NCBI GenBank assembly: GCA_030704615.1
Contig: CM060731.1
Coordinates: 88,022,756 to 88,082,755 of the forward strand
DNA from: Takakia lepidozioides
Lineage: Eukaryota > Streptophyta > Takakiopsida > Takakiales > Takakiaceae
Direction of reading: 5' to 3'
DNA length: 60,000 nt
Translations under genes and position numbers: made by a program
Shown: in pieces, positions 1 through 10,922 of the stretch
Position numbering within the stretch: position 1 is the stretch's first letter
How the letters are laid out: every line of letters begins with the position of its first letter
The notes under the pieces: generated by a model
Seen by the model: only the letters and a program-made list of their open reading frames with translations
What the model was told of the DNA's origin: nothing
Databases searched by the model: none

Positions 1-36
1 CTTTTGCTTGTGTGCCTAACTCACATCTTCTGGCAG

Positions 37-314
37 GTGGGGAGAGGGTTCGTGAAAGCAGTGCCAAGGTGGTTGGGGACGGTTGGGGCAAAGAGGATGA
101 CGACGATCCATGGGCTGCCATTGCAGCTCCTGCTCCATCCACAAATGTAAGGGCCCTTGGCACAAGTGTTACCTCCAAATCAAGTGGTGTTTCTCACCGG
201 GTGCAACAAGCACAGCATGTGACTATCAAGAGTGTCCAGGGTACTGGAAGAGGGCGAGGCCGAGCTGCACCCATGAAGCTAGGAGCTCAACGCATCAACC
301 GTACCGAAGACTAG
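37..314 (+). CDS. C-terminal exon of a host gene, possibly SCY1-like
   Basis: The window opens inside an intron that ends in a CTAAC branch-like sequence and a pyrimidine-rich acceptor (TGGCAG, 31-36). The exon stays open for about 92 codons to TAG at 312-314. The product has GWG followed by an acidic patch (KEDDDDPWAA), a Ser/Thr-rich linker and a basic end, GRGRGRAAPMKLGAQRIN. A Trp-acidic segment with a KLGAQ-type C-terminus reminds me of plant SCYL1/CTEXP N-terminal kinase-like proteins, which work in tRNA export and Golgi trafficking. The kinase and HEAT regions would lie left of the window, so that identity is a guess. Acceptor, open frame and stop together make a real exon likely. It is the only probable non-transposon gene piece in the window. 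Confidence 0.4.
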
Positions 315-1410
315 CGCAGTGTACTAAAATTACAATGACACAATTGATGCATATCTAAGTCTCATAATCAGAAAAAAAGTCAGTAAGAAGTTATGAGGCA
401 GATCCATTCTCAACAAATTATGACAGCGTGATGGCTAGTGTACGCGCGTATATATTTTAGACGGTTACAGTTTTGTAAACTGAACACTTGAACTTAGTCA
501 GGTGCCTTGAGGCCATTGTAGGGAGACGATAGAGATAACTCAGGCTTGCATCTGAACCTAGAGTTATGCTTGACTACATCTGCACGGGAAACTAATGGAC
601 TTTTCTTCACACTCACCTCCTGCATCTGGCATCATTGACTTGGCTCATTTACCTAAGTGCACCTGCTGGTTGTGAGGGAGAGGGGTGTAATGGACATCTG
701 AGCATGACAGTGAAAGTCGTGCCTCTTCAACAACAGCCATGAGAGGGAGCACGGGATGCGCAACACTCTTATGGCAATGACCATTGATGACTGTTCTGGC
801 TGAATAAGAACGGTAAGAGGTTGACGTTTGGAGCAAATTGAGCTATGTGTATGCCAAACAACACTTGTAGGCCTGACTGATTGCAAGTTTTCTGCAGTTC
901 CAAGTCCAGAACATCTGATCATCACAGTTTTACTAGAAAATCTTCTCAACCTTTATGTGCAGATACTACCAACTGACTGGGCATGGCCTCCGCACAAACC
1001 CACTCTCATGGAAACCAAACACGTTTCTTGTGGCCCACTACAGTCTGCCCTGGATAAATGTTAACGGTCGGGAGTAGAAAAAAAATAACATTTAGACAAA
1101 GTTAACGTTAGGGAGGGATTAGTAAAAGGCATTGACATTTGAAAAATGACACTTACACAACATCCATTTCTTTTACATGAGCAATTGGAGGCACAATCTC
1201 AATACCATACTAGGGTAGCCTGTGCTGTTGGCCCATGTGTGAAGAATTAAGACCAAGTCCAATTTCCTATGTATCCAAATGCGTCTCCCGTGTTAAGGCC
1301 CATCTAAGCCCAATTGCAATCTCCTATGTATCCAAGTGCTTCTCCCATGTAGAGGCCCAAGTGCGACCTCCAGTGTCATACCAACACTTAATTTTGTAAT
1401 TTAGTTGAAT
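315..1410. other. 3' flank, no gene recognised
   Basis: No convincing coding region. The first few hundred bases are probably 3' UTR of the exon before. A phrase of about 45 bp is repeated nearly in tandem at 1259-1302 and 1309-1360 (shared core CCTATGTATCCAA). The short open frames here have no recognisable product. Confidence 0.5.
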
Positions 1411-1835
1411 TTTCAGCGACCAAAATTGTTCATATTTGTATAATTCTCGGCCCGTAGGTCCAAATTTTGTGAAACCAAGTCGGTGCACCCCTACTCATCG
1501 AGGGCTTTCCAATGGTACTGAAGTCAAGGCTAGAGGCCCTGCAGTTTGGGAGATCTCAACCACACTACGAACAATATTGTAAACGTCAATATTTTTTTTT
1601 TAAACCCAATTTACATTTACGTCCACGTGCACAAAAGACAAATGAAGGGCCAATCATTGTTCCAGGAAAGCCTACTTTTCACGAATTTCCAGCGACCAAA
1701 AGTACTTGAAATTCATTATCTCCCACACCGCAGGTCCAAAAACTATGAGACTAAGTCGTTGCACCCCTCCTCATCGAGGGCTTTCCAACGGTACCAAGCA
1801 CCAAGGTTGGGCCCCACTGTTTGGGAGATCTCAAC
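1411..1835. repeat. Direct repeat pair of ~150 bp
   Basis: Bases 1411-1560 and 1686-1835 are diverged direct copies. Both start at CAGCGACCAAAA, pass through CATCGAGGGCTTTCCAA and end in TTTGGGAGATCTCAAC. The 125 bp between them is unrelated. No coding potential or terminal structure is visible, so this is an unclassified dispersed or tandem repeat. Confidence 0.7.
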
Positions 1836-2078
1836 GCTACAAAACAAATAAAACAAACAAACGGGTGTTGATAGTTGGTGTGCAGGTGAGCGGGTGAGCA
1901 GGTGAGCAGACCAAAAAATTTGTGAGCATAAAATTAAAAGTGAATATTATGTGAGCACAAGTTAAGATTTTCAGGTACAATAAATTTATATGCTCACATT
2001 AATTTATATATATGAGCATTTATTTTTGTATTTTATTAGGTTTGGAGTTTGGATCGGGATTAGGTTCGGCATCATATA

Positions 2079-2130
2079 GTTCTCCAGCGAACCACATATT
2101 ATACTATCAATGTGTGGTTCGCCGGAGAAC
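2079..2130. repeat. 20-bp inverted repeat (hairpin)
   Basis: Arms 2079-2098 and 2111-2130 are reverse complements with two mismatches and a 12-base loop (core TTCTCC.GCGAACCACA). It lies in an AT-rich stretch that repeats a CCGAACCTAT phrase downstream. It may be the end of an old MITE; no target duplication was found. Confidence 0.7.
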
Positions 2131-2330
2131 CAAGCCCGAGCCTATTTCCGAACCTATACCCGAAGCCATATTATTGGTGCCGAACCTATAAATCTCGCCA
2201 AACCTATAGGTTTGATTAGATTCTCATGTCCGAACCTAAAAAAAATTGGCCGTTCACGCGCTCACCTGCTCACCACCGCTCATCCCCACAAACAAACTAC
2301 TTTGCTTCATATATTGATACTTGTGAAACA

Positions 2331-2607
2331 TAGCACATCGGCTGGTAGCTCGGCTGGTGAGTGCACAATGTGTCGCCCTGGTGGTTCAGGGTTCGAACCC
2401 GCTACCCTGCGCGGTGTGTGGATTGTTCGTGACCGGGTGGTCTGGTGGTGATGTTTCCCTCCTATGTGCCTAATGGCTTATCTGAAAGGGGGTTAATTTT
2501 TCCCCCTCAAGGGCCTAAATTGTGAGCAGTCGCTCCCAGGTTTATTATTTCAAAAAATAAAAATAAAATAAAAATAAAAAAAAATGATGCAGGTACAACT
2601 AGCACAT
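2331..2607 (+). mobile_element. tRNA-derived SINE
   Basis: A tRNA-like head begins near 2340. It has an A-box-like TAGCTCGGCTGG and a B-box GGTTCGAACCC at tRNA-like spacing, as needed for an internal RNA polymerase III promoter. A body with no open frame follows, then an A-rich tail of AAAAT units (about 2550-2584). An 8-base TAGCACAT occurs at 2331-2338 and again at 2600-2607 and may be the target duplication, although 15 bases separate it from the tail. Boxes plus A-rich tail support a SINE mobilised in trans by a LINE; exact ends are uncertain. Confidence 0.6.
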
Positions 2608-2641
2608 AGGTAACTTATCACTCAAAAACAACCTCCATCTC

Positions 2642-3620
2642 AAGTCTAGAAATGATAAAAGCGGCAATGATGCGGCTGACCTCCTTGCCCAGGCAGGCGC
2701 TTCCCGTCCCCCGGCTGACCCTACAAACGATCCCATCCACATCACTCATGACCACCCCTTTTGGCTAATACACCCAGTTCTAGGCCCCCCTGATACCCGA
2801 CCAATACGTAATCTAATGACCATCCTCACTCGCGAAGCGAACAAACAAGCTATGGCGTCTATCAATCACACCAAGATCCACATTCAAAATGGGACACAAT
2901 CCAGCGTTCTCCACCATAAGCTATCAAACTACTTTTGGCATACCAAAGCTGTTACCGATGCACAAATAAGACAAACACTCAAATTTAGATGCGCAAGCAC
3001 ATCTTCTGGCCACGCCTTTTTCTATCCCCACATTGCCCACTCTGCTCACACACCCACCAAGTGCGTGACACCTGGCCTCACCTTCTCAGTCAGTGTACCT
3101 ATCCTGTCATCCACGGACTTCGCATAACTCGCCACAACCATGCAGTCTAACACATTCATAAACTTCTACTTCCCTATATTTGCCCCCATTCACCCTGTAC
3201 CTGCCCAACGAGACTCTGCCCAGACATCTTGCTTGTCTAGGGCTTACGCATAAACCCCCCCCCCCCGCCCTCTGCCCGCATAACCCCCCAAACCTCACCG
3301 TGGACTTTGTCGAATTTACATACTGCCATGATCGTTACCCCAGCTCCTCCACCCTCGACAAACGACAGAAATACGCCTCGCTCATCCTTGCAATCCGCCA
3401 ACAAGGCTGGAACACCGGCCCACTATCTATCGTCACTACTGGTACTAGAGGTGGAATTCACAACCCCAGTATTACCGCACTACGCAGAAACTTTAATATC
3501 CATCTCTCCCCCATTCATAAATGGCGCTTCAAGGCTATCCACCTCACAGCACTCCACTCCCTCACAACTATTATCACTAATAAACGGGAACTTGAATCCA
3601 CCCTCCCATCGGTTCCCTAG
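2642..3620 (+). pseudogene. LINE ORF2 3' end: RNase H and C-terminal domain
   Basis: The frame through 2651-3127 reads NDKSGNDAADLLAQAGA, the last conserved block of the LINE-type RNase H domain (GN-x-AAD-x-LA), then a Cys/His-poor tail with stop TAA at 3125. The frame then shifts: 3180-3620 encodes VEFTYCHDRYP, a QQGWNTGPLSIVTTGTRGGI block and a helical end, which resembles the extreme C-terminus of algal and fungal non-LTR ORF2 proteins. A run of 13 C near 3258 sits in this part. The reverse transcriptase and endonuclease are missing, so this is a 5'-truncated copy, typical of target-primed insertion. The frameshift makes it non-functional. Confidence 0.6.
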
Positions 3621-3997
3621 GCACCCCTACCCACAGGTTCCCTAGACACCCCTGCCCCTAGGTTACCCGGTGCCCCCTTGGCACCTACAGGCTCAGCCTG
3701 TTGTCTTTATAGGGCCCACCCCCAAAAGAGGGCAATAGCCGTGAGGCGAAGTGGCTCTTAGTTACGTCGGCTTCGGCCGGAGTCTTATCTCTTCTCTCTA
3801 GAAATGCTAAACATATATTTTGTTGTATTTGTATTAGCTTCTAATCACGTTACTATTACATGATTACCTTCTGATCCTATGATGATATTTTAACATATAA
3901 TCTTATCTTAGCCTAGCTGGAGCTTAATTATGGAGCTCATCTCAAGCTAGCTTGAGCATATCTGGTGGCCTTTATGGTGCATTTAACATTTATTTAG
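3621..3997 (+). other. LINE 3' UTR, then AT-rich intron sequence
   Basis: Bases 3621-3800 continue the LINE as a GC-rich 3' UTR with repeated GGTTCCCTAG phrases and a CGGCTTCGGCCGG hairpin, ending near TCTCTCTAG. From 3800 the sequence is AT-rich and ends at an acceptor (TTTATTTAG, 3989-3997), so it is probably intron of the gene whose exon follows. Confidence 0.5.
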
Positions 3998-4036
3998 GGA
4001 AAATCACTCGTTCCAAAACAGTGATGAGACGGCTCA
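3998..4036 (+). pseudogene. 5' piece of transposase-like exon, split by LTR element
   Basis: After the acceptor TTTATTTAG the sequence reads in phase as ENHSFQNSDETA. It is cut at 4036 by the LTR retrotransposon 4037-10917. The codon begun by CA at 4035-4036 is completed by T at 10923, where the same frame resumes (HVSQWRVPPG). GCTCA at 4032-4036 is repeated at 10918-10922 as target duplication. The element therefore landed inside a coding exon. Confidence 0.55.
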
Positions 4037-4763
4037 TGTCGCGCACCTCCTTTCGGTAAGCTCCCCCTCAAGTTATAGTTACTCGCTTTGATGCGCGCGC
4101 CTGACTCCCAACCTGGCCGCCGGGCCAACTTGGAGCTTCGGCTGCTCACCGGGGCATAACGGTCCCCCTTTGTTCTCCCAAAGAACCCTCCACCGCTTTG
4201 GAACCAGCGGGAATTCCCTTTTGTAGTTGGCAGTCCGGAACAGCTCCCCACTCTTTGGTCGCTTTCCGGCTCGCTCGCTTACTCACTAGTTTTTGGTCAC
4301 CAACGGGCTTGCACCGTTCTCGGGGTTACTACTCCCTATATATACTTCTGTAGCTGTCCGCGGGGGTTTCACAACCAGCCATGCCATTTTATGGCGAACC
4401 ACCACGAAAACCCTCGACTCCCGGTGATGAGTCGCGGTGAGTCTTGGCCCACTCACCACGGCCACTATGGACCGTGATGAGTCCCAAGACTCCCCATGAC
4501 TCCCACCACAAGGTCTCCGCCCCCATGGTGAGTCCTATGCCACCCCCACTAAGTCCCGCTAAGCTACCACCACCCCTTGTGGAGCCACCCCCACCGCAAC
4601 CCGGTGTGCGGGGCTCCACCTAGTGAGTGCCTCCGCCTCCTTGAGTGCCTTGGGCACTCAAGGGTGCTTCAGCCCCCCATACCTATCGCTGCCGCTGCCC
4701 CCACCACAGGGGCAGCCCCTCATGTGTCCCGACCCCCTGCCCTCAAGGCAAAGGGCCGCGACA
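4037..4763 (-). repeat. 3' LTR of chromovirus copy 1
   Basis: 727 bp, TGTCGCGCAC...GCCGCGACA as read on the plus strand. It keeps the 14 bases (CAACGGGCTTGC region) lost from the partner LTR, where the loss lies between two CACC motifs. TATATATA near 4337-4344 is the promoter box in minus orientation. Confidence 0.95.
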
Positions 4764-4777
4764 CACACCCCTACCAA
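4764..4777 (-). other. Polypurine tract of chromovirus copy 1
   Basis: On the minus strand GGTAGGGGTGTG abuts the 3' LTR, the position and composition expected for the plus-strand primer. Confidence 0.7.
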
Positions 4778-5665
4778 CAGGGAGTCGATGTCCTCATCGA
4801 CTTGTCGTTTTGTAGAAACGAACATCCAAGTTGTGGCGTCCCACATCAAGGAGTTTGTTTCCGTACCATGGCGTCCCATGGCAAAGAACCAAACCCCACA
4901 CTTGACTCTACTCTCCACTAGCTAGTTCGGCCGACTTCCTCCAAGTCCTGGCCAAGGGTGGAGCCTCTCCAGCTCCTCCCAGTGCACTCTTCTTGGCCTA
5001 CTTAAGGCCAAGGAACGATCATCCCCGAGGATCGGATCGCCTTACTGCAACAACATTGCTTGCGACCGCTCATGATGCCGCTTTTGGCATCACCTTGAGC
5101 AAGGGTTCCCTGGAACCCTCTTTGACTAGGAAGATAACCTTGAACCAACCGTGCGCCCCAATCACTACAATTGGGTCCGCCTTGGAATGCTGGCCTGAGG
5201 TACGGGAACACGCCGAAGCCGCACTACGACTTCGTCCCGAGGCTACACGATTATAGTACGTGAACGGAAGCACGTAGCTTCCGCGTTAGCCCGCACTACA
5301 AGACAACCCTCTCGGTAGCGCAGTTATAGTACACGCACGCGCCAGGTGCGCACTAGCACGTGAACTCCCAAAGTAGGCGCAAGTTTCCTTGCCCCTTAGA
5401 TGGGGGTCACCCGATTTCGGCACTACGCAAACACACGATTAACCCAATTTACCTCTCCCACTTTTATAAGCTAGCATGCATTCTACACACTAGCCAACCA
5501 TACCATGCATCACCATTCCAAACAAAATAGGACGCACAACATTTGGAAGCCATTTCATTTATAGCACGTTTTGTACAATACAAGTTTTTGCAATCAGATT
5601 CCTAAGCTAGCTAAGCCGGGCTAAGCATGCATTTCCTCCCCCACGCTCCAAGGTTGATGTCCCCA
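4778..5665 (-). other. Non-coding region between pol and 3' LTR
   Basis: About 890 bp with no conserved open frame, also present in copy 2 (50622-51514). It contains short inverted phrases such as GGAAGCACGTAGCTTCC near 5266. I see no env-like gene. Confidence 0.7.
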
Positions 5666-8016
5666 TCAACGCTTCTTCCGCTTTTGAGGTCGCCCTTCGA
5701 AAGCTGCAACCGCCTCGGATGCGTTTCCCATTTCTGAGGCACGCACCCAAGATGCCTCCACATGATGATAGCCCTTCCATTTGACGAGATACTCCGTTTC
5801 TCGGTTCCTGAACGTCCTCGACTTAAGTATTGCCTCCACCTCGTACTCAGGTTCATTTTGATGATCCAACAGCATAGGTGGCGGACGCAACACTTGATGC
5901 CGATTCGGACGCGCTTCATCTTTGAAATAAGGCTTCAAAAGGGTGACATGGAATATTGGGTGCACCTTGCTGTTTTCCGGCAGCTCCAATTCATACACAT
6001 CCTCATTCATAACCTTCCGAATGCGAAAGGTCCCGCATACGAAGGTACGAACTTCGGACTCACTTCCGGAGGTAGTCGGAAATTCTTGATGTTCAACCAA
6101 ACCTCTGTGCCTGCCTCAAACTTCACTTCCCTCCGCTTCCGATTTGTCTGCCTTTCATACCGTTTCCTAGCTTTGGCAATGTTGTACTTTGCGAGCTTCA
6201 ACAAACGCTCGCGTTCTTCCAGTACCGCCGCTACTGCCGGTTCCTCAACGTCCTGGGCGGCCCAACTTGTTGGCACCAGAGGTGCTTTTCCATAGACCAA
6301 TACAAAAGGGGAAACTCCCGTTGCGGAGTGTTCTGTGTTATTATAACAGAATTCTGCCGCGTCTAAGTGTTCCACCCAGTCTGTTTGGTCTGCCGACACG
6401 TAATTCCGCAAGATCTGCTTCACTACGGAATTCACTCTTTCTATTTGGCCGTCGTTCGTAGGTCGGAAGGCGACTCGTAAACTTTGGATCGCGATCCGAG
6501 ACAATATCCTTCGGGACTCCATGATGCTTTAAGACGTGGGCGAAGTAAAGTCGCCCTGTCTCCTGCGCCGTTGCCGTCTCCTTGGTGGGGATGAAATGGC
6601 CCATTTTACTGAACCTATCCACCACCACCATGATTGCATCGAATCCTTTTGACAGCGGCATAGCAGTCATGAAATCCATCGAGACGCTTTCCCAAGTCCC
6701 CTCTGGAATCGGCAAGGGTTGTAACAGCCCCGCTTGCTTTTTGTACTCGCTCCGGTTTTGTTGGCATGTGGTGCATGTCTTGACATACTCCTCTGCCTCC
6801 TCCCTCAGTTTGGGCCAGAAATACTCTTTCTTCAAGAGTGCGCTTGGCTCCGCCGTGGCCCGCAAGCGGGCTATCATGGCATTCTCTCAAGAGGCTATCT
6901 CTGATCCCTCCCTTTGGCACGTAGAGACATTTTTGCTTATACCGGAGCAGTCCATTTTGCAAGTGGAACTGCGATTTAACCCCTATCCTCAAGTCCTGCA
7001 TCACGGACTTCGCCAGCTCATCCTTCCGGTAAACCTTCCGGATCTTCCTTTGGAGCGCCGTCTCGCCCTTGTACACCAACAAAAGCTGCTGCTTTCTACT
7101 TAAAGCATCGGCCACCACGTTGTCTCGTCCCGGTTTGTACTGGATATCCACGTCGAACACCGCCAAAGTATCTTGCCACCTAAGTTGTTTTTTGGGCTGC
7201 GTGGCAAAATACTTCACCGTGACATTGTCCGTGAACACCTTCACTGGGTTGGAACCAACATAGTGGCGCCAAAGCTCAAGACAGTGCACCACCGCCTTCA
7301 TCTTTTTTTCGTGCGTCGGCCACCGTCGCTCCACTTCATTCAGTTTCTTACTTTCGTAAGCCACTGGACGTTCATCTTGCACCCCCAATCGCGAAGTCCG
7401 ACGCATCTGTATGAATCTCAAATGGACGATCGAACTCCGAGATTTTCAAGACTGGAGCTTCCGCCATCCACTGCTTCAATTCAGCAAAAGCTTGGCCACA
7501 AAATGTGTTCCATACCCAGACTTTGGATTTACACAGAAGGTCCGACAGCGGCCCCACGATCTTGGCGAAATTTCTCACATACTTCCGGTAATAGGAGGCG
7601 AGTCCTAGGAAGGATCGCACTCCCGGGACCGAAGTCGGAGGCTCCCAGTCCAAGATCGCCCTCACCTTTCTGTCATCCATTTTGATCCCATCCTGTGTAA
7701 TCACATGCCTCAAGAACTCCACTTTCGTGACCCCGAATTCGCATTTTGAAGCTTTGGCGTACAGCTTCCCTTCCCGCAACTTTTGGAACACCCTTTTGAG
7801 GTGCTCCAGGTGTTCCTCCTTTGTTTTCGAGTACACCAAGATGTCGTCGATGTACACGATCACAAAGTCATCCAACCACTCCTGAAAAATGTTGTTCATC
7901 AGCGTGCTAAAGGTCGCCGGTGCATTAGTGAGCCCAAAAGGCATCACCAAGAACTCATATGAACCATACCTTGTCCTGCACGCGGTCTTCTCCTCATCTC
8001 CTTCCACCACCCGAAT
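5666..8016 (-). pseudogene. pol of chromovirus copy 1: RT-RNaseH-integrase-chromodomain
   Basis: Continuation of the polyprotein past a nonsense codon. In order: RT palm with [14 protein letters not shown] (near 7830-7860), RNase H ([12 protein letters not shown]), integrase HHCC zinc domain (GHGGAKRT...CTTCQQNR), integrase core (SMDFMT, VSDRDPKF, DGQIERVN) and a chromodomain near 5740-5850 (EYLVKWKGYHHVEASW). Compared with copy 2 it has lost 8 nt in RNase H (near 7380), 8 nt in the zinc domain (near 6839), 53 nt in the integrase core (near 6475) and 1 nt near 6031, so four frames are needed to read it. The chromodomain, which normally steers integration to marked chromatin, is intact as sequence. 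Confidence 0.9.
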
Positions 8017-10149
8017 TTAATGATAGCCGGACCGCAAGTCGATCCGGCTGAAATACTTCGTTCCTGCCAACCGGTCGAAAAGGTCGTCGATCCTTGGCAA
8101 AGGGTACCGGTTTTTAATAGTCACCTTATTCAAAGCCCTGTAATCGACACACATCCGCAGCGTCCCATCCTTCTTGTCTGCGAATAGCACCGGGGCTCCG
8201 TAAGGTGACTTACTCGGCCGGATGTACCCCTTTGACATTAGATCCTTGAGCTGAGTCTTCAGCTCGACCAACTCTCTATGGCTCAACCGGTAGGGCGCCT
8301 TGGCAGGCGGTTCCGATCCCGATATCACCTCAATCTTGTGGTCAACTCCTCTTCGCGGTGGCAAGCCGCTTGGTAAATCCTCCGGCATCACATCCTGGTA
8401 TTTCTCCAAAATCCCCTTGATCCAATCTGGGCTCGGCTCCCCATTGCCTTCTCCTTTCACTTCTCTAATGTAAAGCAAAAACTGGGACTCGTGTGCCTCC
8501 TCCACGGCCCACTCTTTTGCTGACAGAAGGTTTATTCGCCCTCCCACGGATTTGGGCGTTTCCGACACTCGTAAAACCTCGCCACCATTCCCACATGGCA
8601 GCGTGACTACTCTCTTGCGGCCATCTATGACCGCTCTGGATTTGCTCAAAAAGGTCATCCCCAAAATGAGATCCACTCCATCGATCTCGCAGATGGTGAA
8701 GTTCTCACGTCCCTCCCAACTCCCCAGTTGAAGAGGAACATCAAACGCCAACCTTGTCGCCAACTGAGGTTCTCCTTTGGCAGAGCGCACCTCAATAGAG
8801 GCCCCCACGTCACTTGTCGGGAGTCCCAACTTTCGCGCCGCCGCCGGCGTCATGAAGGAGTGCGACGCTCCTGTGTCCACCAACAACGACACGTTAGTTC
8901 CGGATATTATCCCATCCACGAACAATAACTGACTCCCTTTACGCAGGGCGCCAGTTTCCTGATACAACTCACAAGAATAGTTGCCTACCTTGCAAGTCCT
9001 GGCGACCACCGCTTCCACCAAGCGACTGATGGTATCTTCCGACAGCTCCGTGGTTGCCCGAGTCATGTTCAATTGTCGAGGTTTTGTGCACTTCTTGGCC
9101 ATGTGCCCGGGCTCCCCGCAATTGAAACACACTCCATCAAAGGTTGCCTTCTGTCCGCCATAAGCCGCTCTGCCCGCTTTTCCTTTCAAAGCACCGGGTG
9201 CCGCCTTGACGTGTGAAGGCCCTCCCTTCGATTTCCATGTGCCATTGTCGCCGCGTGGCCTATCCCACTTCTTTTCCGGTCGGAAGGAGTCACCTTCCCG
9301 CCGGGTCTTCTTGTGGTTCAGCTCCATACGGCCTTGTCTCTCACCCCTAGGGACATCCGAGAAACATTCAGCCCTCTCAATTGCCTCGTTCAAAGTCTTG
9401 GGTGGCTTCTCCTCCAACTTCCGCCTGGCCCATGGGGCCAGTCCCGCCACAAAGTTGAAGACCATTTTTGGTTCTGCCATGTCCGCGACTTCGAGCAACA
9501 GCACATTGAAAGCCTGGACATACCCCCAAATGTCATCTGTTTGCTTCAAATTCCTCATCTTGTCCCGGGCAAGCCAGGATGCATTGAGGGGCACAAACTG
9601 TCTCTTCATCAATTCCTTGAACCCACTCCAGTTCAAGGTTTCCGGGCTTGGGCCTCGGTCGTGAAGGCGTTTCTGCCACCATTGTTGAGCATAGCCCCTC
9701 AAATAGGTGGGAGCCACTTCCACCCGATCCTCGTCACTCAACTTGGCCGCCCGGAAGTACTGCTCTAGCTCCAGGAGCCAGGTGTTGAGTGCCTTCCGAT
9801 TTCGAACGCCCTCGAAGGTGCCGGGTTCCTTAGGCTTCACCTTAAACTTTGCCTTAGTAGAAGTGGCATTAGCCGCCTTCAACACGTCTTTCAACGTCCC
9901 GCCAAACTGCGCCAACAACCCTTCCCAAAAGGCTGCCGGCATGGGAGGCATCTCTTGGTTTGTCGGAGCTCTCAAGGATTCCTCAGGCTCCGACTCCTCG
10001 GATTCCTCCCGCTCCTGAGCGGCCTCGTTTTCGGAAACATTCATCGCTTCCTCAAACGGCCGCCTCGGTGACACGTCGCCCCCATCGGGCTCACCAGGAT
10101 CATCATCTTTTGGACCATTCCGCTTTTGCTTTGGCTTGCCTAACCCCAT
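8017..10149 (-). pseudogene. gag-protease-RT N-terminus of chromovirus copy 1
   Basis: Open from ATG at 10149 ([12 protein letters not shown]) for 710 codons. The frame also runs open through the primer site into the LTR, but this ATG is the first beyond the primer site. Gag has a retrotransposon-gag block ([15 protein letters not shown]) and a CCHC knuckle, [14 protein letters not shown], near residue 341. Protease has [11 protein letters not shown] near residue 425. RT begins with [14 protein letters not shown] and runs to [11 protein letters not shown]. There the next codons CAC CAA, still present in copy 2, have become CAT TAA by two C-to-T changes, which ends translation before the RT catalytic site. 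Confidence 0.92.
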
Positions 10150-10190
10150 GATGAGGCCAATCCCAAGGACGATCGCGTACTGAACTCTAA

Positions 10191-10202
10191 GCTCTGATAC
10201 CA
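10191..10202 (-). other. Primer binding site, tRNA-iMet
   Basis: On the minus strand TGGTATCAGAGC lies two bases inside the 5' LTR. It is the classic complement of the 3' end of plant initiator methionine tRNA. Confidence 0.95.
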
Positions 10203-10204
10203 AG

Positions 10205-10917
10205 TGTCGCGCACCTCCCTTCGGTAAGCTCCCCCTCAAGTCATAGTTACTCGCTTTGATGCGCGCGCCTGACTCCCAACCTGGCCGCCGGGCCAACTTG
10301 GAGCTTCGGCTGCTCACCGGGGCATAACGGTCCCCCTTTGTTCTCCCAAAGAACCCTCCACCGCTTTGGAACCAGCGGGAATTCCCTTTTGTAGTTGGCA
10401 GTCCGGAACAGCTCCCCACTCTTTGGTCGCTTTCCGGCTCGCTCGCTTACTCACTAGTTTTTGGTCACCGTTCTCGGGGTTACTACTCCCTATATATACT
10501 TCTGTAGCTGTCCGCGGGGGTTTCACAACCAGCCATGCCATTTTATGGCGAACCACCACGAAAACCCTCGACTCCCGGTGATGAGTCGCGGTGAGTCTTG
10601 GCCCACTCACCACGGCCACTATGGACCGTGATGAGTCCCAAGACTCCCCACGACTCCCACCACGAGGTCTCCGCCCCCATGGTGAGTCCTATGCCACCCC
10701 CACTAAGTCCCGCTAAGCTACCACCACCCCTTGTGGAGCCACCCCCACCGCAACCCGGTGTGCGGGGCTCCACCTAGTGAGTGCCTCCGCCTCCTTGAGC
10801 GCCTTGGGCACTCAAGGGTGCTTCAGCCCCCCATACCTATCGCTGCCGCTGCCCCCACCACAGGGGCAGCCCCTCATGTGTCCCGACCCCCTGCCCTCAA
10901 GGCAAAGGGCCGCGACA
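10205..10917 (-). repeat. 5' LTR of chromovirus copy 1
   Basis: 713 bp, matching 4037-4763 except for about five transitions and a 14-bp deletion. The outer end GCCGCGACA is followed by the target duplication GCTCA (10918-10922). Confidence 0.95.
10491..10498 (-). promoter_or_regulatory. LTR TATA box
   Basis: TATATATA inside the 5' LTR, read toward gag. It is conserved in all four LTRs of the window and is the likely start region for genomic RNA. Confidence 0.6.
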
Positions 10918-10922
10918 GCTCA

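Larger units (their letters stand above)
4037..10917 (-). mobile_element. Ty3/gypsy chromovirus copy 1 (complete, decayed)
   Basis: A 6.9-kb element on the minus strand with TG...CA LTRs ending in the inverted repeat TGTCGCG/CGCGACA and a 5-bp target duplication GCTCA. Order in its own direction: 5' LTR (10205-10917), tRNA-iMet primer site, gag, protease, reverse transcriptase, RNase H, integrase, chromodomain, ~900 bp non-coding, polypurine tract, 3' LTR (4037-4763). The chromodomain after integrase places it in the chromovirus clade. The LTRs differ by about five transitions and one 14-bp deletion, so insertion was fairly recent. Coding is broken by a nonsense codon and several small deletions, so it is not autonomous. 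Confidence 0.95.

Noticed and set aside
4389-4921. Gly/Pro-rich ORFs inside the chromovirus LTRs.
   Set aside because: Present in all four LTRs with shifting ends; they are promoter/UTR sequence, not genes.
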